NCBI GenBank assembly: GCA_019636755.1
Contig: JAHBWZ010000007.1
Span: forward strand, 62,001 to 126,000
From: Phycisphaeraceae bacterium
Lineage (GTDB): Bacteria; Planctomycetota; Phycisphaerae; Phycisphaerales; SM1A02
Direction of reading: 5' to 3'
Length of the DNA: 64,000 nucleotides
Below are positions 52,135 to 60,992 of the stretch, piece by piece (positions within the stretch are counted from its first letter, which is position 1; each line of letters opens with the position of its first letter). A model generated the notes under the pieces. That model was not told the origin of the DNA. It saw only the letters and a program-made list of their open reading frames with translations, and made no database searches. The translations under genes were made by a program, and so were the position numbers.

Positions 52135-53720
52135 GCGTCCGATGCTCCGCCGGGGAGGCCGGTGTCCGGTCGCTCATCCTCCCCGAGCACGCGCTTCCGC
52201 CGGAGAATGTGGTGGTAGTGCTGGGCAAAGCGGTGCGCCTCATCGCGGATGGCCTGACAGAGTCGGAGTCCCGGGTTCTCCCGCCCGAGCCGCAGCGGCT
52301 CCGATCGCCCCTGCACGGAGAGGATCTCCTCCTTCTTCGCCAGGCTGATGACCATCGGCGGGCGTTCGCCCAGTTCTGCGAAGGCCGAGAGCGCGGCGTG
52401 AAGCTGCCCCGGTCCACCGTCGATGAGGATGACGTCCGGATAGAGTTCGTCGCCGTTTCCCGCCTCGCGGTACCGGCGCAGGACGACCTCCCGGATTGCC
52501 GCGCAGTCATCATTCCCGACCGATCGCACGCGGTACCGGCGGTACCCGCTCCGGAAGGGACGCCCATCGATGAACGCGACCTTGGAGCCGACGGTTTCAC
52601 CGCCCTGGAGATGGGCGATGTCGATCGCCTCCATGCTTCGTATCGGACAGGCGAGGCCGAGCGCCCGCTGAAGCGACCGGAGCGCAGCGGCAGGGTCCGT
52701 CGCGAACACGGTCACTTCCGGCTGCCATTGCGGTCCACCGCCGCGGCGGCTGCGCCGCTCCCGCTCGTCCAGACGTTCGATCGCACGGACCTGGTCCCGC
52801 AGCGCCGCGGCGCGCTCGAACCGGTGCTCCGCCGCGGCGCGCTCCATTTCCCTGGTCAGTTCACGGATCATCGTGGACCGCTTCGACGAGAGAAACCGGA
52901 GGAATCGCTCGATGTCCTCGCGATACGCATCGCGCCCGATCCGACCGGCGCACGGTGCCGTGCACTGCTCGATGTTGAACAGGATGCACGGCCGGAATCG
53001 CAGGTTCCGCGGGTCCCCGTCCCGGATCTCGAGTTCACAGGTCCGGTAGCGGAAGACGCGCTGCAGAAGCTGAACCGCCTCGCGCAGGGCCCGCGCGGAG
53101 GCAAAGGGCCCGAAGATCCGCGCCCCGCGGAATCGCTCGTCCGCAGGCGTGCGCGTGACATACACGCCGGGGAACTCATCGCGGACCGTCACCGCCAGAT
53201 ACGGGTAGGTCTTGTCATCCTGCAGCCGGACATTGAACCGCGGCCGCGTATCCTTGATCAGTCTCGCCTCGAGCAGGAGCGCTTCCCACTCTCCGTCGCA
53301 GCGGATCACCTCGAAGTCGCGGACGAGTTCGAGCAGCCGCTGTTTGCGCGGACCGAGGTCGGCGGACGGCACGAAGTACGAGGAGACGCGGCTCCGCAGC
53401 GAGGCCGCCTTGCCGACATAGAGCACCTCGCCCGAACCGTCCTTGAAGAGGTACACGCCCGGTGACCGCGGCAGGGCGCGCGCGCGCCGGGCCAGGCGCC
53501 GGCCGGAATCGGTGACCGTCTCATCCGGGCCGGTGTCGCCCGCAACCCCCGGCGGCTCCGGAGCATCCGGGGGCACCGGCGGCTCACCTCCGACGGACGG
53601 CTCCGATGGGCGATCGTCCACCGGCCGCGTTCCGGGTGCCGCCTGCTTCCGGCGGGATGAGGGTCCAGCGGGTTCACCGGGGTGGGGCATGCGGGCCGTT
53701 CGGTCCGAGAACCATGCCAT
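52131..53720 (-). CDS. uvrC: UvrC-type excinuclease subunit, without C-terminal HhH domain
   Basis: The dual-incision nuclease of nucleotide excision repair. From ATG 53720 the 529-aa product has a Pro-rich leader, the GIY-YIG nuclease (about 83-165: SPGVYLFKDGSGEVLYVGKA), a Cys-rich linker CILFNIEQCTAPCAGRI and a UVR motif (ERAAALRDQVRAIERLDE). The RNase H-like domain keeps its catalytic residues: D in AIDIAHLQG, D in ILIDGGPGQL, H in RDEAHRFA. It stops 27 residues after that helix, so the tandem helix-hairpin-helix domain of ordinary UvrC is missing. Starts at 53768 or 53690 are possible. The stop overlaps DUF167. Confidence 0.93.
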   Translation of the reverse strand: MAWFSDRTARMPHPGEPAGPSSRRKQAAPGTRPVDDRPSEPSVGGEPPVPPDAPEPPGVAGDTGPDETVTDSGRRLARRARALPRSPGVYLFKDGSGEVLYVGKAASLRSRVSSYFVPSADLGPRKQRLLELVRDFEVIRCDGEWEALLLEARLIKDTRPRFNVRLQDDKTYPYLAVTVRDEFPGVYVTRTPADERFRGARIFGPFASARALREAVQLLQRVFRYRTCELEIRDGDPRNLRFRPCILFNIEQCTAPCAGRIGRDAYREDIERFLRFLSSKRSTMIRELTREMERAAAEHRFERAAALRDQVRAIERLDERERRSRRGGGPQWQPEVTVFATDPAAALRSLQRALGLACPIRSMEAIDIAHLQGGETVGSKVAFIDGRPFRSGYRRYRVRSVGNDDCAAIREVVLRRYREAGNGDELYPDVILIDGGPGQLHAALSAFAELGERPPMVISLAKKEEILSVQGRSEPLRLGRENPGLRLCQAIRDEAHRFAQHYHHILRRKRVLGEDERPDTGLPGGASDA

Positions 53721-54009
53721 CGGCTCTCGATGTGAAGGAGGTCGATGCGTCCGATGCGGGATCTGCACAGATTCCCGGCATTCGTCGCACCGTGGGGCCG
53801 CGCCCGCCGCAATTCACTGGTGAGCAACGGCGTTGAGGTCGTACACTATAAGTCTGCCGAGCCGGTGACCCGGCACCGTGGCCGCCGCTACCGGACCCGG
53901 GAACCGGACGGCGGCTGGTTCCGAACCGACTCGGCACTCCCGCATTTCAACTCGTCTTCCCACTCTGAACCCGCGGAATTCCGCCCATCTCCTGAGGAGT
54001 AACCCACCG

Positions 54010-54390
54010 ATGCGTACCCTGATTTCCTGCCTCTGCACGCTCTGCTTCTGTGTCGCGATCGCCGGCTGCCAGACCGGTGAGAAGGCCGCGACCACCCAGG
54101 CCGCCCCCGGCGCTGTCGGCGCCTGCGATGCCTCCAAGTGCGCCTCCGAGTGCTCCGCCGACAAGTGCTGCAAGGGCCTCGACGCGGACAAGTGCTGCAA
54201 GGGCGAGAAGGCCTCGATGGGTGCCGTCGGCGACGACTGCGCCTCGAAGTGCGACTCGAAGAAGGCCGCCTCCTGCCCGGTGACCGGCGGTGCCAGCATG
54301 GGTGCGGTGAGCGATGACTGCTCCGCCGCCAAGGCCTCCTGCGCCAGCAAGGCCTCCTGCTCCAGCAAGAGCTCCTGCTCGGGCAACTGA
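54010..54390 (+). CDS. Cys-rich secreted lipoprotein
   Basis: The 126-aa product has a lipoprotein signal: CFCVAIAGC gives lipobox AGC with Cys20. The mature part has 15 cysteines in about 107 residues in repeated Lys-Cys and Cys-Cys groups (SKCASECSADKCCKG, DADKCCKG, ASCASKASCSSKSSC), and the block ASMGAV.DDC occurs twice. No hydrophobic core, so it is probably metal-binding or disulfide-rich rather than enzymatic. ATG 54010 has AGGAGT at 53995-54000, spacing 9. A textbook terminator follows, so it is a monocistronic, possibly highly expressed gene. I know no family name. Metallothionein-like behaviour is only a guess. Confidence 0.75.
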   Translation: MRTLISCLCTLCFCVAIAGCQTGEKAATTQAAPGAVGACDASKCASECSADKCCKGLDADKCCKGEKASMGAVGDDCASKCDSKKAASCPVTGGASMGAVSDDCSAAKASCASKASCSSKSSCSGN

Positions 54391-54452
54391 CGACTCGGCC
54401 GGATGCCCTTCCCGGCCACGGCCGGGCGGGGCGGAAACGCCACGGACCGCGG

Positions 54453-54492
54453 AGCCACCGCCGATTCCCAACGGATCGGCGGTGGCTTCTTT
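54453..54492 (+). terminator. Intrinsic terminator of the Cys-rich lipoprotein gene
   Basis: A 13-bp perfect stem AGCCACCGCCGAT (54453-54465) / ATCGGCGGTGGCT (54475-54487), 9-base loop, followed by TCTTTCT. Stem plus pyrimidine/T tract on the plus strand makes the most typical rho-independent terminator in the window, 63 bases after the stop at 54390. The rest of the gap up to 54787 is the rpsB promoter and leader; I see no gene there. Confidence 0.85.
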
Positions 54493-54787
54493 CTGCGCCG
54501 GGGACATCCGGATCGCCCTCGCCGCCCTTGGCGCCTCTTCGTCCCGCCAGTAGACTCACCGGCTTTCCACGCCCCGGGAACGTGTGTTCCGCGGGGGCAT
54601 GCGCGGCGGAGTTCGATCGTGGCGGACCGTGGGAAGTCCGCCTCACCGACCGCCCGCACGCCGGACCGTGGCCCCAGATCAGCGGGGCATCGCCCCGAAC
54701 CCCAAGCGCCCATGCGCGGGGGGAAGGATCGTCGACCGATCCGCTCCCACGCCTCCCGCCGGTGTCGCTGCCCCAGGAATCGCCGAC

Positions 54788-55642
54788 ATGGCCTCGTCAC
54801 TCGTTCAGGAACTTCTCGACGCCGGGATCCACTTCGGTCAGCGCCGCAGCAAGTGGAATCCGAAGATGCAGCGGTACATCTTCGGGGAGCGCAACAAGAC
54901 GCACATCATCGACATCCGGCAGACCGTGCGAGGTCTTCTGCTGGCCGATCGGTTCATTCAGAACCTGGTCGGTTCGGGGAAGGACGTCTGCTTCGTCGGC
55001 ACGAAGCGGCAGGCGCGCAGCGCCATCGAGAAGCATGCTGCAAGCGTCGGCATGCCGTTCGTCACCAACCGCTGGCTGGGCGGCACACTCACCAATTTCC
55101 GGACGATCCGGGAGCGTCTCCGTCGGCTCGATGAACTGGAACGACTGCACGAGAGCGGCGAGATCCAGAGCTACTCCAAGAAGATGGCCGCCCAGCTCGA
55201 GCGGGAGCGGAAGAAGATCTCACGGAACCTCGAAGGCATCCGTGCCATGACGCAGCTTCCCGGTGCGATGATCGTGATCGACACGACGCGCGAGGAGAAT
55301 GCGCTCCACGAGGCACGCAGCCTCGGCATCCCGACGGTGTGCCTGGTCGACACCGACGGCGACCCGGACCTCGCGGACATCGCGATCCCCGGCAACGACG
55401 ACTCGATGCGGTCGATCGACGTGGTCATCCGCTATCTCTGCGAATCCGTCGTGCGCGGCAAGAACGCACGGCCTGCGGATGCAGGGCGCGACGACCGACC
55501 TGCCGATGACGCCTCCGGCGGATCCATGGCGGCGGCCTACCGCCGCTCCCGGCGCGCGGCCTACCGCGCGGGCGAAGCCGCTGGGGAGTCGGCGGAGGCG
55601 GATCCGGCCGTGGCCACCGCGGCCCAGGAACCGCTGCCCTGA
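54788..55642 (+). CDS. rpsB: 30S ribosomal protein S2
   Basis: An essential small-subunit protein on the platform side, needed for S1 recruitment. The 284-aa product has the S2 signature LVQELLDAGIHFGQRRSKWNPKMQRYIFGERN at the start, FVGTKRQAR, NRWLGGTLTNF, and ALHEARSLGIPTVCLVDTDGDP. The last 60 residues are an Arg/Asp/Ala-rich extension beyond the conserved core. ATG 54788 fits the family N-terminus (MASSLVQELL); the upstream open frame is shadow. It is followed by tsf after 132 bases, the classic rpsB-tsf order. Confidence 0.97.
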   Translation: MASSLVQELLDAGIHFGQRRSKWNPKMQRYIFGERNKTHIIDIRQTVRGLLLADRFIQNLVGSGKDVCFVGTKRQARSAIEKHAASVGMPFVTNRWLGGTLTNFRTIRERLRRLDELERLHESGEIQSYSKKMAAQLERERKKISRNLEGIRAMTQLPGAMIVIDTTREENALHEARSLGIPTVCLVDTDGDPDLADIAIPGNDDSMRSIDVVIRYLCESVVRGKNARPADAGRDDRPADDASGGSMAAAYRRSRRAAYRAGEAAGESAEADPAVATAAQEPLP

Positions 55643-55774
55643 GCATCGGACAGCGCCCACCGGACACGAAGCCCGCGTGTCCGGACACGGACGGATCGCC
55701 CGGGGCGCTCGACGCCCTCACCCGCCGGATCTCCGGCATCCAGACCATCCGCGCACGACGAGGAGTACGAACTC

Positions 55775-56566
55775 GTGAGTTTCACTGCCCAAGACGTCAT
55801 GGCCCTTCGGAACAAGACGGGCCTCGGCATGATGGACTGCAAGAAGGCCCTGGCCGAGAATGGCGGGGACCCGGCCAAGGCGGAGGAGTGGCTTCGCGCC
55901 CAGCGCAAGGGCAAGATGGACGCGCGGACCGAGCGCGCCACCGGCGAAGGACGCATCGCGATCAGCGTGGCCGGTGACCGCGCGGCCATGGTCGAGATCC
56001 GTACGGAAACCGACTTCACCGCGAACACCGATGCATTCGTCCAGATGGCAGACGCCGTCGCGCAGATGGCCCTGACACTGCCGGAGGGCGCCTTCGATTC
56101 CGCGACGCCGGAGATGACCAGGCGGATCGATGACGTGCGCCTGACGACCGGTGAGAACGTCAATCTCGCCCGGGGTATCGTCATGACCGGCGGCGGGTTC
56201 GGCCACTACCTGCACTTCAACGGCAAGCGCGCCGCCATTGTCCAGGTCGACGGTGCCGCGCCGGCGGATCTGCTGAAGGGCATCTGCCAGCACATCGTCT
56301 TCCACGATCCGCGCGGCATTGACGAGAAGGACATCGATGCCGCCGATCTGGCGCGCATCCGGTCCGAGGGAATGGAAGAGGCGCGCGCCTCGGGCAAGCC
56401 GGCGCAGATCGCCGAGAAGATCGCCGAGGGAAAGGTCCGCAAGTTCCTGGAGGAGTCGACGCTCCTCAACCAGAAGTATGTCCTGGACGAGTCGAAGGCC
56501 GTTCGGGAAGTCCTGCCGAAGGGCGTGACCATCCGTCGATTCGTCCGGTACACGCTCGGCGCCTGA
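55775..56566 (+). CDS. tsf: Elongation factor Ts
   Basis: The guanine-nucleotide exchange factor for EF-Tu. The 263-aa product begins with the signature FTAQDVMALRNKTGLGMMDCKKALAENGGDPAKAEEWLR. The core domain TETDFTANTDAFVQMAD follows, and the C-terminal segment ends LLNQKYVLDESKAVREVLPKGVTIRRFVRY. It starts at GTG 55775. Slightly shorter than E. coli Ts (283 aa). Its stop (TGA at 56564-56566) overlaps the ATG of the next sulfotransferase gene by one base. Confidence 0.97.
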   Translation: MSFTAQDVMALRNKTGLGMMDCKKALAENGGDPAKAEEWLRAQRKGKMDARTERATGEGRIAISVAGDRAAMVEIRTETDFTANTDAFVQMADAVAQMALTLPEGAFDSATPEMTRRIDDVRLTTGENVNLARGIVMTGGGFGHYLHFNGKRAAIVQVDGAAPADLLKGICQHIVFHDPRGIDEKDIDAADLARIRSEGMEEARASGKPAQIAEKIAEGKVRKFLEESTLLNQKYVLDESKAVREVLPKGVTIRRFVRYTLGA

Positions 56567-58047
56567 TGCGATCGCCGACCACGGCACGGGACGTGCTCGC
56601 GCTTGCCGCGGCCGGACGCCTGGCCGAGGCCGAGGATGCGTGCCGTGTGCTGCTCCGCCGCGATCGGCGCAACGCCGAACTCCAGGTCCTGCTTGGCGAG
56701 ATCGCCGCGCGCCGCGGACGTCTGACCGCGGCCGCAGACGCGTTCGCGGCCGCGATCCGGATCGCCCCGCGCTCGCTGGCGGCACATCTCGGCGCCGCCA
56801 AGGTCCACGCCGCCCGAGGTCGATTCGACCAGGCGCTCGCGGGATTCGAGCGAGCGCTGCACATCGCACCCGGTGATCCGCTGTCGCTCGCGGGGAAAGG
56901 CGATGTCCTGGAGTCGCTCGGCCGCCTGGACGAGGTGGAGGCGCTCCTGGGCCCTGTTGTCGAGGCAGGCGATCCGGGGAGTCCCATGCACCCGGAGATC
57001 GCGCTTGTTCTCGCGGCCGTGCGCCTCCGGCGCCCGGACATTCCCGGGGCGCTGCGGAGCATTCACGCTGGCCTCGCCCACCCTGTCTGCCCGGCGGCAG
57101 CGCGACGGCGTCTCCTGTTCCAACTCGGGCGCGCCCAGGAGGCGTCGGGCGAATATGCGGCCTCGTTCGCGACATTCGCCGCCGCCAATGCGATCGATCG
57201 CCCCTCGTATGACGTCGCACAGGCGAGACACCACTTCGCCCAGATCGCGTCCGCCTATCCTGTGGGGTGCGTGGCGACGATGCCTCGGTCGACCGTCCGG
57301 GACGAGCGCCCGGTCTTCATCGTCGGCATGCCACGCTCCGGCTCCACGCTGGTCGAATCGATCCTCGCGGCCCATCCCGCGGTCATCGGTGTAGGCGAGA
57401 GCGAGGAGATGCCGGCGCGGTTCGCCGACGCCGTCGCACTGCTGCACGAACGGGTGCGCGGTCCGGCCGTCGGCCTGCACCTTGCCGTCAGAGACCTCGA
57501 CCGGCTGGCGCATCGCTACCTCGGTCACGTCAGCACGGGCCATCCCGGGGCCGTCCGGATCGTCGACAAGAACCTCAACAACCTGCGCCTGCTCGGCTGG
57601 ATCGCTCAACTCCTGCCGGCGGCCCGCGTCATCTGGTGCCGGCGCTCGGCACTGGCGACGTGCTTCTCATGCTGGACGACTCCCTTCCCACCGGCAACGC
57701 TCCCGTTCAGCGCGAACCTGGAGTGGGTCGGCCGGTACCACCGGCTGTGCGACGGACTGATGGAGCACTGGAAGCGCGCCCTCGACCTGCCGATCGTCGA
57801 GGTCGAGTACGAGACTCTCGTCGAGGATCCCGAGGGGGGGACGCGCGCCGTGCTCGAGGACCTCGACCTTCCCTGGGATCCTGCGTGCCTGGAGTTCCAC
57901 AGGACGCGCCGCGCGGTGGCCACGGCGAGCTATGCCCAGGTCGACCGCCCGGTGTACCGGTCGAGCATCGACCGGTACTCCGCGTATGGCGAACTCCTCC
58001 AGCCTCTTCGCGAGGTCCTGCGTGACGAGGAGGATCCGCTAGCGTGA
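56566..58047 (+). CDS. TPR-domain sulfotransferase (first of a tandem pair)
   Basis: The 493-aa product has an N-terminal TPR region (about 5-230, pairs such as LAEAEDACRVLLRRDRRNAELQVLLGEIAARRGRLTAAADAFAAAIRIAPRS). A C-terminal sulfotransferase domain has the PAPS-binding loop GMPRSGST at 254-261 and the 3'-phosphate segment near VIWCRRSALATCFSC. The tail includes RRAVATASYAQVDRPVYRSSIDRY. Such proteins transfer sulfate from PAPS to carbohydrates, lipids or tyrosines; acceptor unknown. It starts on the last base of the tsf stop (TGATG), so it is translationally coupled to a translation factor gene, which is unusual. Its stop overlaps the second copy. Confidence 0.87.
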   Translation: MRSPTTARDVLALAAAGRLAEAEDACRVLLRRDRRNAELQVLLGEIAARRGRLTAAADAFAAAIRIAPRSLAAHLGAAKVHAARGRFDQALAGFERALHIAPGDPLSLAGKGDVLESLGRLDEVEALLGPVVEAGDPGSPMHPEIALVLAAVRLRRPDIPGALRSIHAGLAHPVCPAAARRRLLFQLGRAQEASGEYAASFATFAAANAIDRPSYDVAQARHHFAQIASAYPVGCVATMPRSTVRDERPVFIVGMPRSGSTLVESILAAHPAVIGVGESEEMPARFADAVALLHERVRGPAVGLHLAVRDLDRLAHRYLGHVSTGHPGAVRIVDKNLNNLRLLGWIAQLLPAARVIWCRRSALATCFSCWTTPFPPATLPFSANLEWVGRYHRLCDGLMEHWKRALDLPIVEVEYETLVEDPEGGTRAVLEDLDLPWDPACLEFHRTRRAVATASYAQVDRPVYRSSIDRYSAYGELLQPLREVLRDEEDPLA

Positions 58048-59579
58048 GACGACAGGTCCGCCGTCCGGGGGGGGACTCCGGCCGCCGGGCGATCGCCGTG
58101 CAGTCCGCACTGCGGGATGCGGAGCGCCTCCTGGCGATCGGCGATCACGCCGGCGCCGAGGCGATTCTGAACCAGGCACGGCGCTCAGCGCGCGAGGATG
58201 CCCGGGTACTCCTGTTACTGGGGCAGATCGCGACGCGCCGGGGCTGGTTCGACCGCGCCATCGAACACTTCGAGTCCGCCATCGCGCTGGCCGGTGACCA
58301 TCAGGTTCCAACGCTCCTGCTCATCCAGGCGCTCGCCCGCGCCGGCCGGCTCGACGACGCGATGGCGCGTGCAGATCGCGCCCGCGGCCGATGGCCCGAG
58401 TCGCCGGAGATCAGGCTGGCGCTGGCCGACACCCATGAACGCGCCGGTCGGCTGGACGAGGCGGCGGCGGCGGCGGCGGCGGCGCGCGCGCTGGCGCCGG
58501 ACGACCCGTCAATCCTGCTGCTTTCGGCGCGGATCGCGCTCGCACAGCGCGACGCGCCTGCGGCGGTCGGCTGGATCGAGCCTCTCACGGCCCGGTCGGA
58601 CCTGCCGGAGGGCATGCGTCGCGCCGTCCTGTTCACGCTCGGGGGCGCGCTGGATCGAATCGATCGCATCGATGATGCCTTCTCCGCATGGGAGCGTGCA
58701 AACCTCCTCCAGACCCAGCCGTTCGACGAGCAGCGCGTCCGCCGGCGTATCGATGCCATCATCGAGGTGTTCGATCGGGAAGGCTTCGACCAGATCCCCG
58801 CGTCGGAGGCAACATCGGCGCTCCCGGTCTTCATCGTCGGCATGCCGCGCTCCGGGTCGACGCTCGTGGAGCAGATCATCCACGCCCATCCATCGGCCGT
58901 CGGCGCCGGTGAACTGACGGACTTCAACGAGACGATCGCCGCACTGAGCCCCGCGAGAGCGCCGGCCGGTGGACCGCCCCCGGCATCCGGCGCGTATCCC
59001 GCGACCGTGCGCACGCTCGACTGCAGGGCGATGACCCGGCTCGCGATGCGACACCTGGAACGACTGCGCCGGCATCACGCGGCGGCCGAGCGTCTTGTCG
59101 ACAAGAACCTGCTCTCGTTCTATCACCTTGGTCTGATCGCGCGGCTCTTCCCGAACGCGACGCTCATCGAGTCGCGTCGCCATCCGCTTGATGTCGGATT
59201 CTCCTGCTTCTCCAACGACCTGCCGACCGTGGGCTTTCCCTGGTCCAGCCGACTCCATGACATCGGTGTCTTCCATCGCCAGCACGAGCGCCTTATGGCG
59301 CACTGGCGGGAACTGCTGGGCCCGCGCCTGCTGACCGTGCCATACGAATCGCTCGTCGAGGCGCCGGAGCCCTGGTCGAGACGCATCATCGACCACTGCG
59401 GTCTGCCGTGGAGCGACGCGTGTCTCTCACCCCATCGCGCCCAGCGGGCGGTCACCACGCTCAGCTACGACCAGGTACGACAGCCGGTCTACACCTCATC
59501 GGTCGGCCGGGCGGAACGGCGCTATGGCGCACACCTGGGCCCGCTGCGCGCTGCACTGGGCGACCTGCGCACCGGTTGA
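58044..59579 (+). CDS. TPR-domain sulfotransferase (second of a tandem pair)
   Basis: A 511-aa paralogue of the preceding gene with the same layout: TPR region about 20-250 and a PAPS loop GMPRSGST at 266-273. ATLIESRRHPLDVGFSCFSNDL carries the second PAPS contact. The tail reads HRAQRAVTTLSYDQVRQPVYTSSVGRAERR. Between residues about 139-148 an alanine run is encoded by a (GCG)n tract at 58461-58484. GTG 58044 overlaps the first copy's stop (GTGA). It ends 13 bases from the stop of the converging FmdB-like gene. The tandem copies look like a duplication with diverged acceptor domains (inference). Confidence 0.87.
   Translation: MRRQVRRPGGDSGRRAIAVQSALRDAERLLAIGDHAGAEAILNQARRSAREDARVLLLLGQIATRRGWFDRAIEHFESAIALAGDHQVPTLLLIQALARAGRLDDAMARADRARGRWPESPEIRLALADTHERAGRLDEAAAAAAAARALAPDDPSILLLSARIALAQRDAPAAVGWIEPLTARSDLPEGMRRAVLFTLGGALDRIDRIDDAFSAWERANLLQTQPFDEQRVRRRIDAIIEVFDREGFDQIPASEATSALPVFIVGMPRSGSTLVEQIIHAHPSAVGAGELTDFNETIAALSPARAPAGGPPPASGAYPATVRTLDCRAMTRLAMRHLERLRRHHAAAERLVDKNLLSFYHLGLIARLFPNATLIESRRHPLDVGFSCFSNDLPTVGFPWSSRLHDIGVFHRQHERLMAHWRELLGPRLLTVPYESLVEAPEPWSRRIIDHCGLPWSDACLSPHRAQRAVTTLSYDQVRQPVYTSSVGRAERRYGAHLGPLRAALGDLRTG
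58461..58484 (+). repeat. GCG trinucleotide run
   Basis: About eight GCG units inside the second sulfotransferase gene, encoding a polyalanine stretch in its TPR region, followed by alternating GC. In-frame slippage here would change the alanine number without breaking the gene. Confidence 0.85.
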
Positions 59580-59592
59580 TCGACGCCGGAGG

Positions 59593-59886
59593 TCAGTCGG
59601 ACGAGAGAACGTCCGGCCCCCGGCCGGCCTTCTTCTCGTAGTGTCCGCCGCCCGCACGCTCGTACTTCGTGAAGCCGAGCCGATCGAGATTCCGATCGCT
59701 CAGTTTCTGCTTCGTCGCGTGGTCCGACCAGTTCCCCGGAATCGTCGGCGCGGCAGGTATCCGGCGACACGGGGCCCCCGTCTCCGGATGCGCGGTCAAC
59801 GGCGGATCAGACATCCGCTGGACGGCTTCGAAGGTCTCACCCTGCGACCCGTCCCTGGTGATGATCTCGTAGACGTACGTGGGCAT
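59593..59886 (-). CDS. FmdB-like zinc-ribbon family protein lacking the cysteines
   Basis: A 97-aa protein related to the FmdB/Zn-ribbon family by its start MPTYVYE and by the C-terminal stretch GNWSDHATKQKLSDRNLDRLGFTKYERAGGGHYEKKAGRGPDV, seen in planctomycete members. The normal CxxC...CxxC is not there: only one cysteine (Cys40, GAPC) remains, so it probably does not bind zinc. Function unknown. ATG 59886 matches the family N-terminus. It converges with the second sulfotransferase gene, 13 bases apart. Confidence 0.75.
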   Translation of the reverse strand: MPTYVYEIITRDGSQGETFEAVQRMSDPPLTAHPETGAPCRRIPAAPTIPGNWSDHATKQKLSDRNLDRLGFTKYERAGGGHYEKKAGRGPDVLSSD

Positions 59887-60992
59887 GACAGAGCGATGGT
59901 ACACGCGGAAGGACCGCCGGTCGCGCACCGAGAGATGGCCGACGCCCGGCGCGCACGTGGCCCATCCCCGGGCGTGCCGCCGGATCCTGCCATCGCCCGG
60001 CACCGCAACTTGACTGCGGAGACCGAGCCTGGTGGATCCAGCGGTCACCGGCAGCCGGACGCCTGGGGCCGTCCGCCGGAGGCGCTCTGCGCGCAGGCCG
60101 GATCCCACCCGCCACGCATACACCGGCCCGGGCGGCCGCGGCATGACCTGAATCGGACTCCAGCCGAGGGCACGGCATGCTGCCGCCGGGCCGCTGCGCC
60201 CGGGACACGCCGATGGCGGCGCTTCGAGCCGACGGGGTTGACCTGCGCGATGCATTCGTCGCCGTGGTTGCAGTCGTCACTGGGTCACCGGCGGCAGGGC
60301 AGGCACGCCAGTGCATGCGCTGCCGGGGGACGGCACGGCGGTCACTCCCGGACCGCACGTTGTTCTCGAGCGCTGCGCGTGCACGTGACAGCCTCGTAGA
60401 CGGGATCCTCGATCGCCGGGAGGCCCGCATGTCGGCGCCCCCATGCGCGCACCATGCCCCTGGCCCCAGTACCGGTCACGATCCGCCAGCGCGGTCGAGG
60501 GCGGGATGGGGCCGTGGCGCTGGTTCGCGACGCAGCAGCTTGGTGTCTTCCGGTGGCGTGCCATGCACGCGCGGCTGCGGGATCGGCGTGCCTGTCACGG
60601 CGAGGTCCGTGTGGGCGTGCCATGCACCCGTGGCTGCGGGATCGGCGTGCCTGTCACGGCGAGATCCGTGTGGGCGTGCCATGCACCCGCGGCTGCAGGA
60701 TCGGCGTGCCTGTCACGGCGAGGTCCGGCACGGGCGTGCCTGTCTTCCCCGCGTCCCGTCGCTCCGCCCGCGATCGCAGACTTCCCGAAGCATTTTCATC
60801 AGACCTGGTCGACCACGTCCCCCCGCCCCGTACCTTCAATCCTGCAGTGCCGCCGTCACCGGTCGGGGTGCTCCCGTCGTGGGGCGCCGGGCGGCGGACA
60901 CTGTCGCAGAGGCGGCCCGGCGTGTGATTGACCGGCGCCTCCGGCACCGCACGCCGTGCCGCCGCTGCGCACACTCCGGGGAGCCATGCTCG
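59887..60992. other. About 1.1-kb non-coding stretch with a tandem repeat
   Basis: Between the start of the FmdB-like gene (minus) and the start of the transposase-like gene (plus). Open frames here change with the repeat units and have no family character. The only clear structure is the 59-bp tandem repeat at 60555-60731. The segment should also carry the promoters of the two divergent genes. Confidence 0.6.
60555..60731. repeat. 59-bp direct tandem repeat, three copies
   Basis: Three head-to-tail copies starting at 60555, 60614 and 60673, beginning GGCGTGCCATGCAC and containing GATCGGCGTGCCTGTCACGG, with a few mismatches and a partial fourth start near 60733. Period 59 is not a multiple of three, so it cannot encode a regular peptide repeat. 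There are no spacers between units, so it is not CRISPR. It lies about 260 bases upstream of the transposase-like gene. Confidence 0.9.

Noticed and set aside
60555-60731. A possible CRISPR array
   Set aside because: The repeats are directly adjacent with no spacers, are 59 bp long, and no cas gene is near.
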